From Pseudomonas tohonis (GTDB lineage: Bacteria > Pseudomonadota > Gammaproteobacteria > Pseudomonadales > Pseudomonadaceae): a stretch of 64,000 bases of DNA. The DNA is taken from assembly GCF_012767755.2 (NCBI RefSeq), contig NZ_AP023189.1, forward strand, positions 3,350,001-3,414,000, written 5' to 3'. A program made the position numbers and the translations under genes. Shown in pieces: positions 24,694 to 33,739 of the stretch; the stretch's first letter is position 1, and each line of letters begins with the position of its first letter. The notes beneath the pieces are model-generated. The model was not told the origin of the DNA and did not search any database. It was given only the letters and a program-made list of their open reading frames with translations.

Positions 24694-26808
24694 TCAACCA
24701 CTCTCCAACACGAATATCCCCACCTGCGGTTCCGGGCTCAGCCAGTGGCGGGCGAGGCGCCAGCCGGATTCGGCGGCCATCTCGGCGATGCCTTCCAGGC
24801 TGTACTTGTGCGAGCACTCGGTGTGCAGGCGCTCCCCGGCGGTGAAGTGGAAGCGCCGGCCGGCGGCGCGGACTTCCTGCTCGTGAAGGCTGACCAGGAA
24901 CATCTCCATGCAGCGGTCCTGCGCGTTCCAGCGCGCCAGGTGGGCGAAGGCGTCGAGGTCGAAGTCGCCATCCAGTTCGCGGTTGATGCGAGCGAGCAGG
25001 TTCTTGTTGAACTGTGCGGTGATGCCGTCGGCGTCGTCGTAGGCGGCCTCCAGCGTGGCGACATCCTTCTGCATGTCCAGGCCCAGGATCAGGCGTGAGT
25101 CGCGACCGAGGAAGCGGCGCACCGAGCGCAGGAAGCGCAGCGCCTCCGCCGGGCTGAAGTTGCCCAGGGTCGAGCCGGGGAAGAAGGCCACCCGTGCCCG
25201 GGAGGCGGCCGCTTGCGGCAGGTGCGGCAGGTGGGTGAAGTCACCCACCTGGGGCAGTACGCAGAGATCCGGATAGGCGCCCAGCAACATGGCGGTGGCC
25301 TTGCGCAGGGCCGACTCGCTGATGTCGATGGGCAGGTAGAGGCCGATCTGCGGTGCCGCGTCCAGCAGCAGTCGGGTCTTCAGGCTGGCACCGCTGCCGA
25401 ACTCCACCAGCGCCGCGCCAGGTGGGATGACCGCTGAAAGCTCCCTGGCGATATCGCCCAGCAGTGCCGTTTCCATGCGCGTGGGGTAGTACTCGCGGGT
25501 GCGGCAGATGGCTTCGAACAGCTCGGAACCGGCGGCGTCGTAGAAGTACTTCGGCGGCAGGCTCTTGTTCGGCGCCCCGAGCCCGCTGCGCACGTCCTCG
25601 GCGAAGCCTTCGTGCTCGCTGGCCTGCTCGTCGGCGCGGGCGTCGCGGGCCAGTCGCAGGCCGGAGAACATCCAGCGCTGGGCCGGGTAGAAGAAATTGC
25701 GGTAGCTGGGCCGTGCGTGGCCGGCCGGGGTGATGCTGGCGCCGCCGCGCAGGACCATCTGGCTGACCATGAACTTGCCGTTGTACTCGCCCACCGCGCC
25801 GGCGGAGGGATGGAAGCCGGGGTAGGGCAGGTAGGCGCTGCCGGTCCACTGCCAGGCGCAATCCTCCACCTGGCCAAGCAGCCCCGCGCGCGCCGCGACT
25901 TCCCATTCCGCTTCGCTGGGCAGGCGGGCGTCCGCCCAGGTCGCGTAGGCGCAGGCTTCGTAGTAGCTGATGTGGGTCACCGGTGATGTCGGCTGCAGCG
26001 GGCGCAGGCCACCGAGGCCCATCTCCATCCAGCCCGTTCCATCCTGCCGCCAGTACAGGGGGGCTTCCCAGCCTTCTTCCTGAACTTTTGCCCAGCCTTC
26101 GGAGAGCCAGAGGTCGGCGCGGGAGTAGCCGCCTGCCTCGATGAACGCCAGCCATTGGCCGTTGCTCACCAGGCGGTCGGCGATCTGGAACGGGGGCAGG
26201 AATACCTGATGGCGCGGCCCCTCGTTGTCGAACGCGAAGCCCTGGCCGTCGTGGCCGATCTCCACCAGGCCGCCGGCGAGGGCGACGAAGCGCGCCGGCC
26301 GGTCGCCACCCGGCTCGCGCCAGCGGGTGTCGTAGGCCGGGTGCAGGGGCGAGCGGCTGAACAGGTGCAGCAGGTCCATGAGCAGCAGTTCCTGATGCTG
26401 CTGCTCATGGGCCAGGCCGAGCTCCACGAGGGCGCCCAACTCGTCCGTGATGCCGTCCTGCAGCAGTGCATGCATGTGTTCGTCGATGTAGCGGCGGTAG
26501 GCCATGACCTGCGACACCGGTGGTCGGGTCAGCAGCCCGCGCTGGGGGCGCGGCTGGCGTGGGCCGAGGGCCTCGTAGTAGGAGTTGAAGAGGTAGGCGA
26601 AGCCCAGGTCGAAAACCTTGTAGTCCGCGATGTTCGGCGCCAGCAGGAAGGTTTCGAAGAACCAGGTGGTGTGCGCGAGGTGCCATTTGGCCGGGCTGGT
26701 ATCGGGCATGGACTGCACGACCATGTCCTCTTCGCTCAGGGGCGCCACCAGGGATTCGCTGTGGCCACGGACTTGCAGGTAGCGGTCGAGCAGTGCGGTG
26801 CGGTTCAT
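24694..26808 (-). CDS. egtBD: EgtB-EgtD fusion: ergothioneine sulfoxide synthase plus histidine N-alpha-methyltransferase
   Basis: The product has 704 residues in one uninterrupted frame. The N-terminal part (about 1-385) is an EgtB-type enzyme: a DinB-like domain with KWHLAHTTWFFE (His46) and HEQQHQE (His134, His138), which supply the three iron ligands, then an FGE-sulfatase domain (RLPSEAEWEVAARAG, VLRGGAS, RWMFSGLRLARD). The C-terminal part (about 390-704) is an EgtD-type SAM methyltransferase: KYFYDAAGSELFEAI, TREYYPTRMETALL, VEFGSGASLKTRLLL, FFPGSTLGNF and the late QVGIFVLE. OvoA also has a C-terminal methyltransferase, but of another type. The order is the reverse of fungal Egt1, where EgtD comes first. 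It would make hercynine and then oxidatively join it to a thiol. Confidence 0.88.
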   Translation of the reverse strand: MNRTALLDRYLQVRGHSESLVAPLSEEDMVVQSMPDTSPAKWHLAHTTWFFETFLLAPNIADYKVFDLGFAYLFNSYYEALGPRQPRPQRGLLTRPPVSQVMAYRRYIDEHMHALLQDGITDELGALVELGLAHEQQHQELLLMDLLHLFSRSPLHPAYDTRWREPGGDRPARFVALAGGLVEIGHDGQGFAFDNEGPRHQVFLPPFQIADRLVSNGQWLAFIEAGGYSRADLWLSEGWAKVQEEGWEAPLYWRQDGTGWMEMGLGGLRPLQPTSPVTHISYYEACAYATWADARLPSEAEWEVAARAGLLGQVEDCAWQWTGSAYLPYPGFHPSAGAVGEYNGKFMVSQMVLRGGASITPAGHARPSYRNFFYPAQRWMFSGLRLARDARADEQASEHEGFAEDVRSGLGAPNKSLPPKYFYDAAGSELFEAICRTREYYPTRMETALLGDIARELSAVIPPGAALVEFGSGASLKTRLLLDAAPQIGLYLPIDISESALRKATAMLLGAYPDLCVLPQVGDFTHLPHLPQAAASRARVAFFPGSTLGNFSPAEALRFLRSVRRFLGRDSRLILGLDMQKDVATLEAAYDDADGITAQFNKNLLARINRELDGDFDLDAFAHLARWNAQDRCMEMFLVSLHEQEVRAAGRRFHFTAGERLHTECSHKYSLEGIAEMAAESGWRLARHWLSPEPQVGIFVLESG

Positions 26809-27386
26809 CGGGCTCTCTCAGTGCTGATGGCAGGACTGTTGGATGCACGTGATGGCATGCCCGAACGGCAGGCAGGGCAGCAGGCCCCGAAGAGCGGGGT
26901 CATAGGGTCTGATGCCTTGGGGGCGAGGAAAGTTCGTGTGGTTTCGCCATCCGGAGCGAGCGGCGGCGGCATGCTCCGAGGTCAGGTTGCGCCCCGTTCC
27001 AGAGGGCCAGGCAAGGCCATGCTCCAAGAGCTTAAGGTTGATTTTATTTTTAGATATCTTTCATAAATCATTGATAAATAAGAATTAAAAATCGAAAGCC
27101 TGGTGCTTTTCAGGCTGGCCATGAGCGCTCGGTGCGCCATGTGCGTCGCACCGTGATCATTTGGCTCGTCGCCACAGGGCTGAGGGGTATCTGGCGACAA
27201 ATCTCCTATCTCATGACTTTATGTATATCTCTTAACTCATTGATATACATGAATTTACATAACTTAAAGTGAATTCTAGATTTTGCCTGGGCGTTGGCTT
27301 GTGGCGGGCATGCAGGCCATCGATAAGCCTGAATCTTTGCGGGTGTTGGCCGGTCCACCTTGAACACGCCAAGCAGGAGAGCCGCC
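26809..27386. other. Intergenic region with AT-rich core
   Basis: No supported gene. The stretch 27030-27290 is strongly AT-rich and includes an inverted repeat, atgtatatc (27221-27229) with gatatacat (27242-27250). This could be a regulator site or part of the promoter of 27387. The rest shows nothing recognisable. Confidence 0.5.
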
Positions 27387-27824
27387 ATGAGCAGCAGTGA
27401 ACGCAAGCCCTATACCCCTCGGGAGATCGACGACATCGAGGACCGCATGGGGTCCATGGAGCAGCTGGATTTCAGTGACCGCAAGGACGAGCGCCAGGGG
27501 CGCGTGGGCGACCTGCGCCCGGAGGAAGAGGTGGAGCGTGAGTTCCCTGACCGTCGCGTGCGTGAGGCCGGCATGTCGGGCGGCGAGACGCTGGGGCGCA
27601 GCCTGCACGAGGACGGCGTCTCCGCCGATGACCTCAGCCCCGAGACCCTGATCGACGAGAACGAGACCCGTGTCGGCCGTGACCCGGGTGGTGTAGTGCC
27701 GGCGGACAAGGATCTGTCCGTGGTGAGGGGCGGCGAGATCGGCGCGGGCGATGGGCTGGATGAGGCCGAGGAAGCGCGGGCCCGACCGCTGGACGGCAAG
27801 CCCTGGGATGGCGAAGCGCAATAG
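27387..27824 (+). CDS. Acidic, low-complexity conserved hypothetical protein
   Basis: The product has 145 residues, with CAGGAGA 6 bases before the ATG. It is very rich in Glu, Asp and Arg with little hydrophobic core (YTPREIDDIEDRMGSMEQL, RVGDLRPEEEVEREF), so large parts are probably disordered. A repeated motif D-E-x-x-x-G-x-D appears late. Similar proteins occur across Pseudomonas, sometimes mislabelled as HPr-related; nothing here supports a phosphotransferase role. Single-gene unit, convergent with phlH. Confidence 0.7.
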   Translation: MSSSERKPYTPREIDDIEDRMGSMEQLDFSDRKDERQGRVGDLRPEEEVEREFPDRRVREAGMSGGETLGRSLHEDGVSADDLSPETLIDENETRVGRDPGGVVPADKDLSVVRGGEIGAGDGLDEAEEARARPLDGKPWDGEAQ

Positions 27825-27838
27825 CCGGGCCGCCAGGC

Positions 27839-27887
27839 GTAGCCCGGGCTTCAGCCCAGGAAGGCGCTTGACCTAGCCCCGGGCTAC
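27839..27887. repeat. Inverted repeat with GTAGCCCGGG ends
   Basis: gtagcccggg (27839-27848) is the reverse complement of cccgggctac (27878-27887). Related copies occur at 55338-55399 and 56417-56442. It lies between two convergent genes and may terminate both transcripts. Confidence 0.7.
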
Positions 27888-27895
27888 GGCGTTCG

Positions 27896-28570
27896 TTAAG
27901 CGCCGCCGTTGCGGCGGTGTTCGCCAATCGCTGCAAGCCCGCCCAGGGCGTACGTCAGCATGTGCTCCAGCAGCGGTTGAGGTTCAGTATCCAGGCCCGG
28001 GAGCACGGTCGTGCTGAGGGTGTCGTGGGCGATCAGCAGGAACAGGCAGGGCGAAAAGATATTCAGGGCGCTGCGCAGCACGGCCGGGTCATCCTCCGGC
28101 AGGCCTAGCAGCTCGCCGATGATGCGCCGGGTGGCGAGGGCCTTGGGAAAGGATTCTTTCTTCAATACGGCCGGCAGCAGCGGGGAGGGTGACAGCAGCT
28201 CCCGCGCCAGTACCTTGGCGGGCCAGGCCAGGCGAGGACTGCCGAGACTCGCCAGCAGCTCCGTGATCAGCCGGCGCAGTTTTTCCTCGCCGGTAAGCTC
28301 GCTGGCCGTCAGCGCTTCCAGCGTCTCCAGGGTCATGATGCGCTGGTGGGCTTCCAGCAGGACGGCGGTGTAGAGCCCGTCCTTGCCCTCGAAGTGGTAA
28401 TTCACGGCGGCGACGTTGGCTTGCGAGCGCGCACAGATCTCCTTGCTGGTGGCATTGGCGAAGCCGCGTTCGGCGAAAACCTGCCCGGCGATCTCGAGAA
28501 TCTGCTGGCGTGTGGCCTGGCCGTCCTGGCGAGGCGCCCGGCTGGGGGCCTGCTGCTCGGTAGTTGTCAT
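27896..28570 (-). CDS. phlH: TetR-family repressor PhlH of the DAPG locus
   Basis: The product has 224 residues. The N-terminal helix-turn-helix is clear ([39 protein letters not shown]), and the C-terminal ligand domain is of the CecR/DUF1956 type. It is divergent from phlG with a 153-base gap. This is the position of phlH in known phl loci, where it represses the hydrolase gene and responds to DAPG or its breakdown product. The identification rests on fold plus position; DNA-binding specificity is not visible. A candidate operator lies at 28592. Confidence 0.8.
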   Translation of the reverse strand: MTTTEQQAPSRAPRQDGQATRQQILEIAGQVFAERGFANATSKEICARSQANVAAVNYHFEGKDGLYTAVLLEAHQRIMTLETLEALTASELTGEEKLRRLITELLASLGSPRLAWPAKVLARELLSPSPLLPAVLKKESFPKALATRRIIGELLGLPEDDPAVLRSALNIFSPCLFLLIAHDTLSTTVLPGLDTEPQPLLEHMLTYALGGLAAIGEHRRNGGA

Positions 28571-28591
28571 GGAACCGACTCTTTTCGTCTT

Positions 28592-28612
28592 AGTTTAAAT
28601 TCAAATTTGACT
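28592..28612. promoter_or_regulatory. AT-rich imperfect dyad between phlH and phlG, possible PhlH operator
   Basis: agtttaaatt (28592-28601) and the reverse complement of aaatttgact (28603-28612) agree at 7 of 10 positions around a central c. It lies 22 bases upstream of phlH and about 110 upstream of phlG. Assignment to PhlH is positional inference. Confidence 0.4.
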
Positions 28613-28723
28613 TTGCTTTTAGCCTGTCCTAGCGTCTCAGGGGCCGACACCTTCCCGCAGGAAGGTGAGATATGTGATCCGTCCGCACCTGATCCCATCG
28701 AGCCAACGATGCAGGTTACTTCA

Positions 28724-29608
28724 ATGCAAACACGCGTGATGGTGCCATTCAGTTATTTTTCCCTGCCCATGCAGAAGCAGTTCCTGCGCAACCGCGAAGC
28801 GATTCGCGGCAAGCCTTATGCGCGCTTTTTCAGCGGCGATATGCGGGTGCCGCTATCGGCCATGCGCCTACTGCAACAAGGGCCTTTGCCGCGGGAGCAG
28901 ACGCTGAGCCCCTCGGTCGAGGACATCAATCGGCTGCTCGATCCGGACTACGCCAGCGCGGAGGCCGGGTACGCACTGTTGAGCGGGCCGATGGCCTATG
29001 TCCAGAGCCGCAAGTTCTTTCCGGGCTGCAGCGCACGGATGTTCGAGTGGTGGTTCCTCTGGCACCCGCTCGAGGCCGAGCGCTACATGCTCTGGTTCCC
29101 CTATGCCCATGTGAAGAACCCTTGCCTCGATGCCCACAAGCTCTGCGACACCGACCGCTGCTTCCGGCACCGGCTGTACGGCAACAGCTTCTGCGCCACG
29201 GAATACGTCGGCTCCCGGCTGATGGACCTGAAGATCGACTTCCACGAGCCGGCGCAGCTGGGGCTGGACCCGGCGCTCTACCGCGAGGCGAAGATCGACG
29301 GCAGCGTCAGTGCGCTGATGAGCCTGGCCCAGGAGCCGGACGTGCCGGTGTCGCTGATGATCCACCTGTTCAAGGAAATGGAAGAGGGGATGTGGCTGAC
29401 CAGCCGTTACTGGGTCGGTGCGCATCCCTCGATGGCGCGGTTCCCCGGCGCCGAACGCGCGGAGGCCCTGCTCGCCGGCTTGGGCCTGGACGCTGCCGGG
29501 CTGGAAGAGCTGGCGTTCGAGTTCGCGGTGCACGACCTGTGCGAGTTCAATCACCTGGCGAGTTTCCTGCCGGAACTCTACCGCGAGTTCTCCGGCGATC
29601 CGGCCTGA
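28724..29608 (+). CDS. phlG: 2,4-diacetylphloroglucinol hydrolase PhlG
   Basis: The product has 294 residues. PhlG cleaves one C-C bond of DAPG to give monoacetylphloroglucinol and acetate. With the start at 28724 the zinc ligands known for PhlG fall exactly at His129 (PYAHVKN), Glu160 (CATEYVG), His270 and Glu274 (VHDLCEFNH), and the active-site residues Tyr121, His214 and Tyr229 are also in place. This numbering decides the start among three nearby ATGs. It has a weak AGGT ribosome site. The enzyme is cytoplasmic and limits DAPG accumulation; the gene is divergent from phlH and convergent with phlF. Confidence 0.95.
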   Translation: MQTRVMVPFSYFSLPMQKQFLRNREAIRGKPYARFFSGDMRVPLSAMRLLQQGPLPREQTLSPSVEDINRLLDPDYASAEAGYALLSGPMAYVQSRKFFPGCSARMFEWWFLWHPLEAERYMLWFPYAHVKNPCLDAHKLCDTDRCFRHRLYGNSFCATEYVGSRLMDLKIDFHEPAQLGLDPALYREAKIDGSVSALMSLAQEPDVPVSLMIHLFKEMEEGMWLTSRYWVGAHPSMARFPGAERAEALLAGLGLDAAGLEELAFEFAVHDLCEFNHLASFLPELYREFSGDPA

Positions 29609-29647
29609 CCTGGACGACCCGCGCTCCCTGCGGGTCCTGTTCCTGCT

Positions 29648-30250
29648 TCAGGTGGCGGGGGATGAGCAGACACCGTTGATCAGCAAGTTGATGAAGTCGT
29701 CGATGTCCTCTTCGGCGCGCAACTGATCGGTGAGCAGCCGGTACCAGCAGAACCCGAAGATCATGTCGAGCAGCAGGTCCTGGTTGATGTCCTTCGGCAG
29801 CTCACCGCGATTCACCGCATTTTCCACCAGGCGCTTGGGTACTTCCCGGCGCCGTTCCATGAACTGGTCCTTGAGCTCCTCGAGCGTTTCCGGGTCCAGC
29901 TGGGCTTCCGCGATGACGCTGCGGAAGGCCAGGCCGCAAATGGTTTCCCTCCAGATATTCCACAGATTGTGCAGCAGGAAGGATAGATCTTCGCGGAACG
30001 AGCCCAATTCCGGAAAAACCCTGACCTGCTCGCTTTCCTTCTCGTAGACCTCCGCTATGAGGGCTGCCTTGTTCCGCCACCAGCGATAGATCGTCGGTTT
30101 GCTGGCACTGGCCCGTCGCGCGACGGATTCGATGCTCAACCCCGCATAGCCACTTTCCGTCAGAATTTCTGTCGTCGATTTGAGGATGGCTTTGTGCGCA
30201 TGCGGGCTACGTAGCGAGCCGATGGAGCTCCTGGAGCGGGTTCGATTCAA
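29648..30250 (-). CDS. phlF: TetR-family repressor PhlF
   Basis: The product has 200 residues. The start is a TTG at 30250 with GGGGA upstream; it gives the N-terminus x-x-R-T-x-S-R-S-S-I-G-S-L-R known for PhlF. The helix-turn-helix (GLSIESVARRASASKPTIYR followed by WWRNKAALIAEVY) and the whole C-terminal domain match PhlF as I remember it, including ETICGLAFRSVIAEAQLDPE. PhlF represses the phlACBD operon and is released by DAPG. It is divergent from phlA, with two operator-like dyads in between. Confidence 0.95.
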   Translation of the reverse strand: MNRTRSRSSIGSLRSPHAHKAILKSTTEILTESGYAGLSIESVARRASASKPTIYRWWRNKAALIAEVYEKESEQVRVFPELGSFREDLSFLLHNLWNIWRETICGLAFRSVIAEAQLDPETLEELKDQFMERRREVPKRLVENAVNRGELPKDINQDLLLDMIFGFCWYRLLTDQLRAEEDIDDFINLLINGVCSSPAT

Positions 30251-30307
30251 GGCAAAGTCCCCATAGAAAATGTATTGACAAACGAATTCTAAGGTATAGG
30301 CTCGTTT

Positions 30308-30335
30308 TTACGAAACGATACGGACCGTTTCGGTT
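30308..30335. promoter_or_regulatory. PhlF-operator-like dyad, phlF-proximal
   Basis: The segment acgaaacgatacggaccgtt, followed by tcgg, has cgaaacg and cgtttcg arms around a 7-base centre. It shares the ACGAAACG and CCGT words of the known PhlF operator. Lying 60 bases upstream of phlF, it could mediate autoregulation. Confidence 0.6.
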
Positions 30336-30463
30336 AGTTGTACTGTAACAAAATCCCTCTTGAGATGAGGGGATCGGGTCGGCGGTCACATATCACAGGC
30401 AGATAGAACCAAGGCTACCGGTTTCCTTTTCTCTTTAGGTGACGGCTGTTGAATTGTTTCCTA

Positions 30464-30490
30464 AATACGATACGGCACGTTTCGTATCTC
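30464..30490. promoter_or_regulatory. PhlF operator upstream of phlA
   Basis: Read on the minus strand, the core is gatacgaaacgtgccgtatc followed by gta. The PhlF operator used in P. fluorescens and in synthetic circuits has GATACGAAACGTACCGTATC, so only one base differs over 20. It is placed about 290 bases upstream of the phlA start. Confidence 0.85.
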
Positions 30491-30776
30491 TGATGAGAGG
30501 CAACGAAGACAAAGAGATTTTCACGCAGTGGCACTTTGCAGCGTCAATGCTGAGAGATACAGCACGCTCAAGCGTAAGCGCTGCGTGGCGGTGGTCGGTG
30601 CCCGTGACAACCTGCGGACGTCGCGGATACCTGTGGCGAGCGAACATCGCGTCGTTCCCACCTATCAGAACAACAACAAGCAGGTACTCCTTTTTCGATG
30701 TGATTTGCGTGCTGCCCATTCCGGACGGCAAGGGATGGCTTGTCTCAATGAAAATGTGCTCAAGAGGAATACGACC

Positions 30777-31859
30777 GTGCATAAGACAGGAATTGTCAGT
30801 TACGGCTACGGGCTGCCCGTGTGCCGCCTGAAAGTCGAAGACGTGCTCAGCGTCTGGCGTAACGCCGACCTGAGACTGGTCAGGGATCAGTTAGGGATAA
30901 CCGAACGTGCCGTGCTCCAGCCGGACGAAGATGTCATCACCCTGGGTGCCCTCGCGGCCCAGCAGGCGGTGGAGCAGGGCGGTATCGCCGAGCTCGACGC
31001 CCTGTACCTGGGAACCTGCACCAACCCCTATGAATCCCGCGCCTCGGCGGCGGTGATCCTGGAGATGCTCGGCAGCGGCTACGACGCCTTCTGCGCCGAC
31101 GTGCAGTTCGCCGGCAAGTCCGGCACCTCGGCCCTGCAGATCGGCCACGCCCTGGTCGCCTCCGGCATGGCCCGCAACGCCCTGGCCATCGGCGCCGACA
31201 CCATCAACCGCAACACCGCCCCGGGCGACCTCACCGAAGCCTACGCCGGCGCCGGTGCCGCCGCGCTGCTGCTGGGCCGCGACAACCTGATCGCCGAGTT
31301 CGACGGCAGCTTCTCCTGCGCCGCCGACGTCGCCGACAACATCCGCCCGCAAGGCGAGCGCTACATCCGCTCCGGCATGGGCCTGGGCTCCGACAAGAAC
31401 AGCATCGGCCTGGAAGAGCAGACCGCTCGCGCCGTGCACGGCCTGTTCAAGAAGCTCGGCACCTCCAGCCATGACTACGACTATGCGGTGTTCCAGCAGA
31501 ACCTCGTCTCCACCCCCCGCTCGCTGGGTCGCCACCTGGGCTTCGAGGCGCGCCAGATCGAGCCCGGCATCTACGCCGGCAGCGTCGGCGACACCGGCTC
31601 GGCCAGCCCGCTGCTGGGGTTGATCAACGTGCTCGACCAGGCACGCCCGGGGCAGAAGATCCTCCTCTCGTCGTACGGGTTCGGCGCCGGCAGCGATGCC
31701 ATCGCGCTGACGGTCACCGACGCCATCCTCGCCTACCAGCAGCGCACCAAGCCGCTGCGCAAGGTGTTGGAGAACAAGGTGTACGTGGATTACGGCACGT
31801 CGATCAAATACGAATTCAAGTATTTGCGCGCCGACTACGCCCTGACCGCCTACCTCTGA
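30777..31859 (+). CDS. phlA: PhlA, KASIII-like subunit of the phloroglucinol acetyltransferase
   Basis: The product has 360 residues. The GTG at 30777 is chosen because AAGAGGA lies 8 bases upstream and because it gives the usual PhlA N-terminus ([18 protein letters not shown]). It has the thiolase-like KASIII fold. At the position of the catalytic cysteine there is glycine (DVQFAGKSG), as in known PhlA, so it is a structural or CoA-binding partner and not the acyl carrier. With PhlC and PhlB it forms the complex that acetylates monoacetylphloroglucinol to DAPG. First gene of the phlACBD operon. Confidence 0.95.
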   Translation: MHKTGIVSYGYGLPVCRLKVEDVLSVWRNADLRLVRDQLGITERAVLQPDEDVITLGALAAQQAVEQGGIAELDALYLGTCTNPYESRASAAVILEMLGSGYDAFCADVQFAGKSGTSALQIGHALVASGMARNALAIGADTINRNTAPGDLTEAYAGAGAAALLLGRDNLIAEFDGSFSCAADVADNIRPQGERYIRSGMGLGSDKNSIGLEEQTARAVHGLFKKLGTSSHDYDYAVFQQNLVSTPRSLGRHLGFEARQIEPGIYAGSVGDTGSASPLLGLINVLDQARPGQKILLSSYGFGAGSDAIALTVTDAILAYQQRTKPLRKVLENKVYVDYGTSIKYEFKYLRADYALTAYL

Positions 31860-31885
31860 CCGCCCGTACTGCAAGGAGCACAACC

Positions 31886-33082
31886 ATGACTGCACGTCGC
31901 GTTGCAATCGTGTCGGCCGCCCATACGCCGAAACCCGGCAACTCCCGCGTCCGGCAGACCTTCAAGGAAATGATCGTCGAGTCCGCCTACGAGGCCATCC
32001 ACGCCGCCAAGATGCACCCGCGTGAAATCCAGGGCGTCGCCTATGGCTACCACGGCGAGGGCATTTCCGAATACGGCGGCCTCGGCCCGACCCTGTCCGA
32101 CGCCCTCGGCATCAGCCCCGCGCCCACCTTCATGAGCACCGCCAACTGCACCAGCAGCTCGGTGTCGTTCCAGATGGCCCACCAGATGGTGGCCTCCGGC
32201 GAATACGACATCGTCCTGTGCGGCGGCTTCGAGAAGATGACCGACCACTTCAACTACGCCGAGTACATCGGCTCCAGCACCGAGTGCGAGTACGACTACT
32301 TCCTCGGCATCTCCCACACCGACGCCTTCGCCCTGGCCACCGCCGAGTACTTCCACAAGTACGGCTACGCCGGTCGCGAGGCCGACGTGCTCGCCAGCTT
32401 CGGCCGGCAGATGCGCATCTACGCCCACAACACCCCCGGCTCCACCCGCTATGGCCACCCCATCCCCAGCCTCGAAGAGCTCAAGCGCACCGAAGCCTGC
32501 GGCTCCATGCTCGCCTGGGGCGAGGCCAGCGGCTGCGCCATCCTCGTGGCCGAGCACCTGGCCCACAAGTACACCGACAAACCGGTGTTCGTGCGGGGCT
32601 GCGCCTACACCGGCGTGTCGCACTACTACGGCACCCGCTACCACAACCCGACGCTGAAGTACCCGGGCCTGCCCCAGGACGTCGGCATGGCCGTCTCGGC
32701 CAACTCCATCGCCTGCGCCGAGATCGCCTACAAGAAGGCCGGCATCACCGCGAAGGACATCGACGTCGCCCAGGTCTACGACCTGCTCGGCGCCGGGCTC
32801 ATCCAGATGGAATCCATGGGCGTGTGCAAACCCGGCCAGGCCGGCGACTTCGTCCGCGAGGGCGGCATCGCCCTGGACGGCCAACTGCCGTTGAACACCG
32901 ACGGCGGCAACATCGGACGCGGCCACGCCTCCGGCGCCGACGGCATCCTGCACATCACCGAACTGTTCCGCCAGTTGCGCGGCGAGTCCACCAACCAGGT
33001 TCCCGGCGCCCGTATCGCCGTCTCGCAGAACCTGGGGGGTTACGCCGCCCATAACTCGGTGATCGTCCTGGCCAACGACTGA
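31886..33082 (+). CDS. phlC: PhlC, thiolase-like catalytic subunit of the phloroglucinol acetyltransferase
   Basis: The product has 398 residues. It is an SCP-x/thiolase-type protein. The nucleophile Cys88 is present in [12 protein letters not shown], the position known for PhlC. The C-terminal histidine region includes [10 protein letters not shown] and [13 protein letters not shown]. It has an AAGGAG ribosome site 26 bases after phlA. PhlC carries the acyl transfer in the PhlA-PhlC-PhlB complex, which moves acetyl groups between monoacetylphloroglucinol molecules without needing acetyl-CoA. Confidence 0.96.
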   Translation: MTARRVAIVSAAHTPKPGNSRVRQTFKEMIVESAYEAIHAAKMHPREIQGVAYGYHGEGISEYGGLGPTLSDALGISPAPTFMSTANCTSSSVSFQMAHQMVASGEYDIVLCGGFEKMTDHFNYAEYIGSSTECEYDYFLGISHTDAFALATAEYFHKYGYAGREADVLASFGRQMRIYAHNTPGSTRYGHPIPSLEELKRTEACGSMLAWGEASGCAILVAEHLAHKYTDKPVFVRGCAYTGVSHYYGTRYHNPTLKYPGLPQDVGMAVSANSIACAEIAYKKAGITAKDIDVAQVYDLLGAGLIQMESMGVCKPGQAGDFVREGGIALDGQLPLNTDGGNIGRGHASGADGILHITELFRQLRGESTNQVPGARIAVSQNLGGYAAHNSVIVLAND

Positions 33083-33094
33083 GGAGTGTCGACC

Positions 33095-33535
33095 ATGTCT
33101 CTCTACCCCGAACAGATCCATCGGATGACCACCGCCAGCATGCTCCGCGAATGGCGCGAGCACGGCGGCAAGTACCGGCTCGAAGGCAGCCGTTGCGACG
33201 AATGCCACGAGATCTTCTTCCCCCGGCGCACCGTCTGCGGCGCCTGCAACTCGCTGAAGGTCAGCGCCTACCGCTGCGAGCGCACCGGCCATATCGAAGT
33301 CATGGCCAATGCCGAGAACCCGATCCTCGCGGCCATGGGCTACGGCGAAGTGGTGCCCCGGCACATCGCCATGGTGCGGCTGGACGACGGCCTGGTGATC
33401 GCCTCCGAGATCGTCGACGTCGTCGACCCGGCCCAGCTCAAGGTCGGCGCCCGCGTGAGGATGGTGGTGCGCAAGCAGGTGCGTGAAAGCAACCTGGCCT
33501 GGCAGTACGCCTACAAGTTCGTACTCGACCACTGA
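33095..33535 (+). CDS. phlB: PhlB, OB-fold zinc-ribbon subunit of the phloroglucinol acetyltransferase
   Basis: The product has 146 residues. The ATG at 33095 follows GAGGAGTG; a GTG three codons earlier overlaps that site. A rubredoxin-like zinc ribbon is formed by the cysteine pairs in CDECHEIFF and CGACNSL, followed by the DUF35-type OB domain ([31 protein letters not shown]). PhlB links the PhlA and PhlC dimers in the assembled enzyme. It ends [16 protein letters not shown] as in known PhlB. Confidence 0.95.
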   Translation: MSLYPEQIHRMTTASMLREWREHGGKYRLEGSRCDECHEIFFPRRTVCGACNSLKVSAYRCERTGHIEVMANAENPILAAMGYGEVVPRHIAMVRLDDGLVIASEIVDVVDPAQLKVGARVRMVVRKQVRESNLAWQYAYKFVLDH

Positions 33536-33542
33536 GGCTCTT

Positions 33543-33570
33543 GCCGCGGGGCCCGGAAGGGCTCCGTGGC
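33543..33570 (+). promoter_or_regulatory. Strong hairpin with GGAA loop between phlB and phlD
   Basis: A 12-bp stem (gccgcggggccc with gggctccgtggc, two wobble pairs) closes the tetraloop GGAA. It starts 8 bases after phlB and has no T-run. GGA in a hairpin loop is the form recognised by RsmA/RsmE-type proteins, which control DAPG production in other pseudomonads. It could also be an mRNA-processing or partial termination site before phlD. Confidence 0.5.
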
Positions 33571-33739
33571 AGCTAAAACAAGAACGTCATTTTCCGGCGT
33601 GCGGTTTACGCCCTTTTCTCCTGCCGCTGCCCCCCGGGAAGTGCTGGCCCATGCCAGCGCTGACGGGCTTGGCTGTGCCTGAAGAACGGGTTCCTACCCA
33701 CTGAATGAACAAATTTTGAACGATCAACGAGGATTCAAC

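Larger units (their letters stand above)
30251..30776. other. phlF-phlA intergenic regulatory region
   Basis: This 526-base region is AT-richer than the genes around it. It holds the two dyads at 30308 and 30464 and a long untranslated leader for phlA. An open frame at 30439-30831 overlaps the second operator and has no conserved features, so it is not called. Confidence 0.7.

Noticed and set aside
30439..30831. Open frame of 130 codons in the phlA leader
   Set aside because: It overlaps the PhlF operator and the phlA start, has no ribosome site and no recognisable features.
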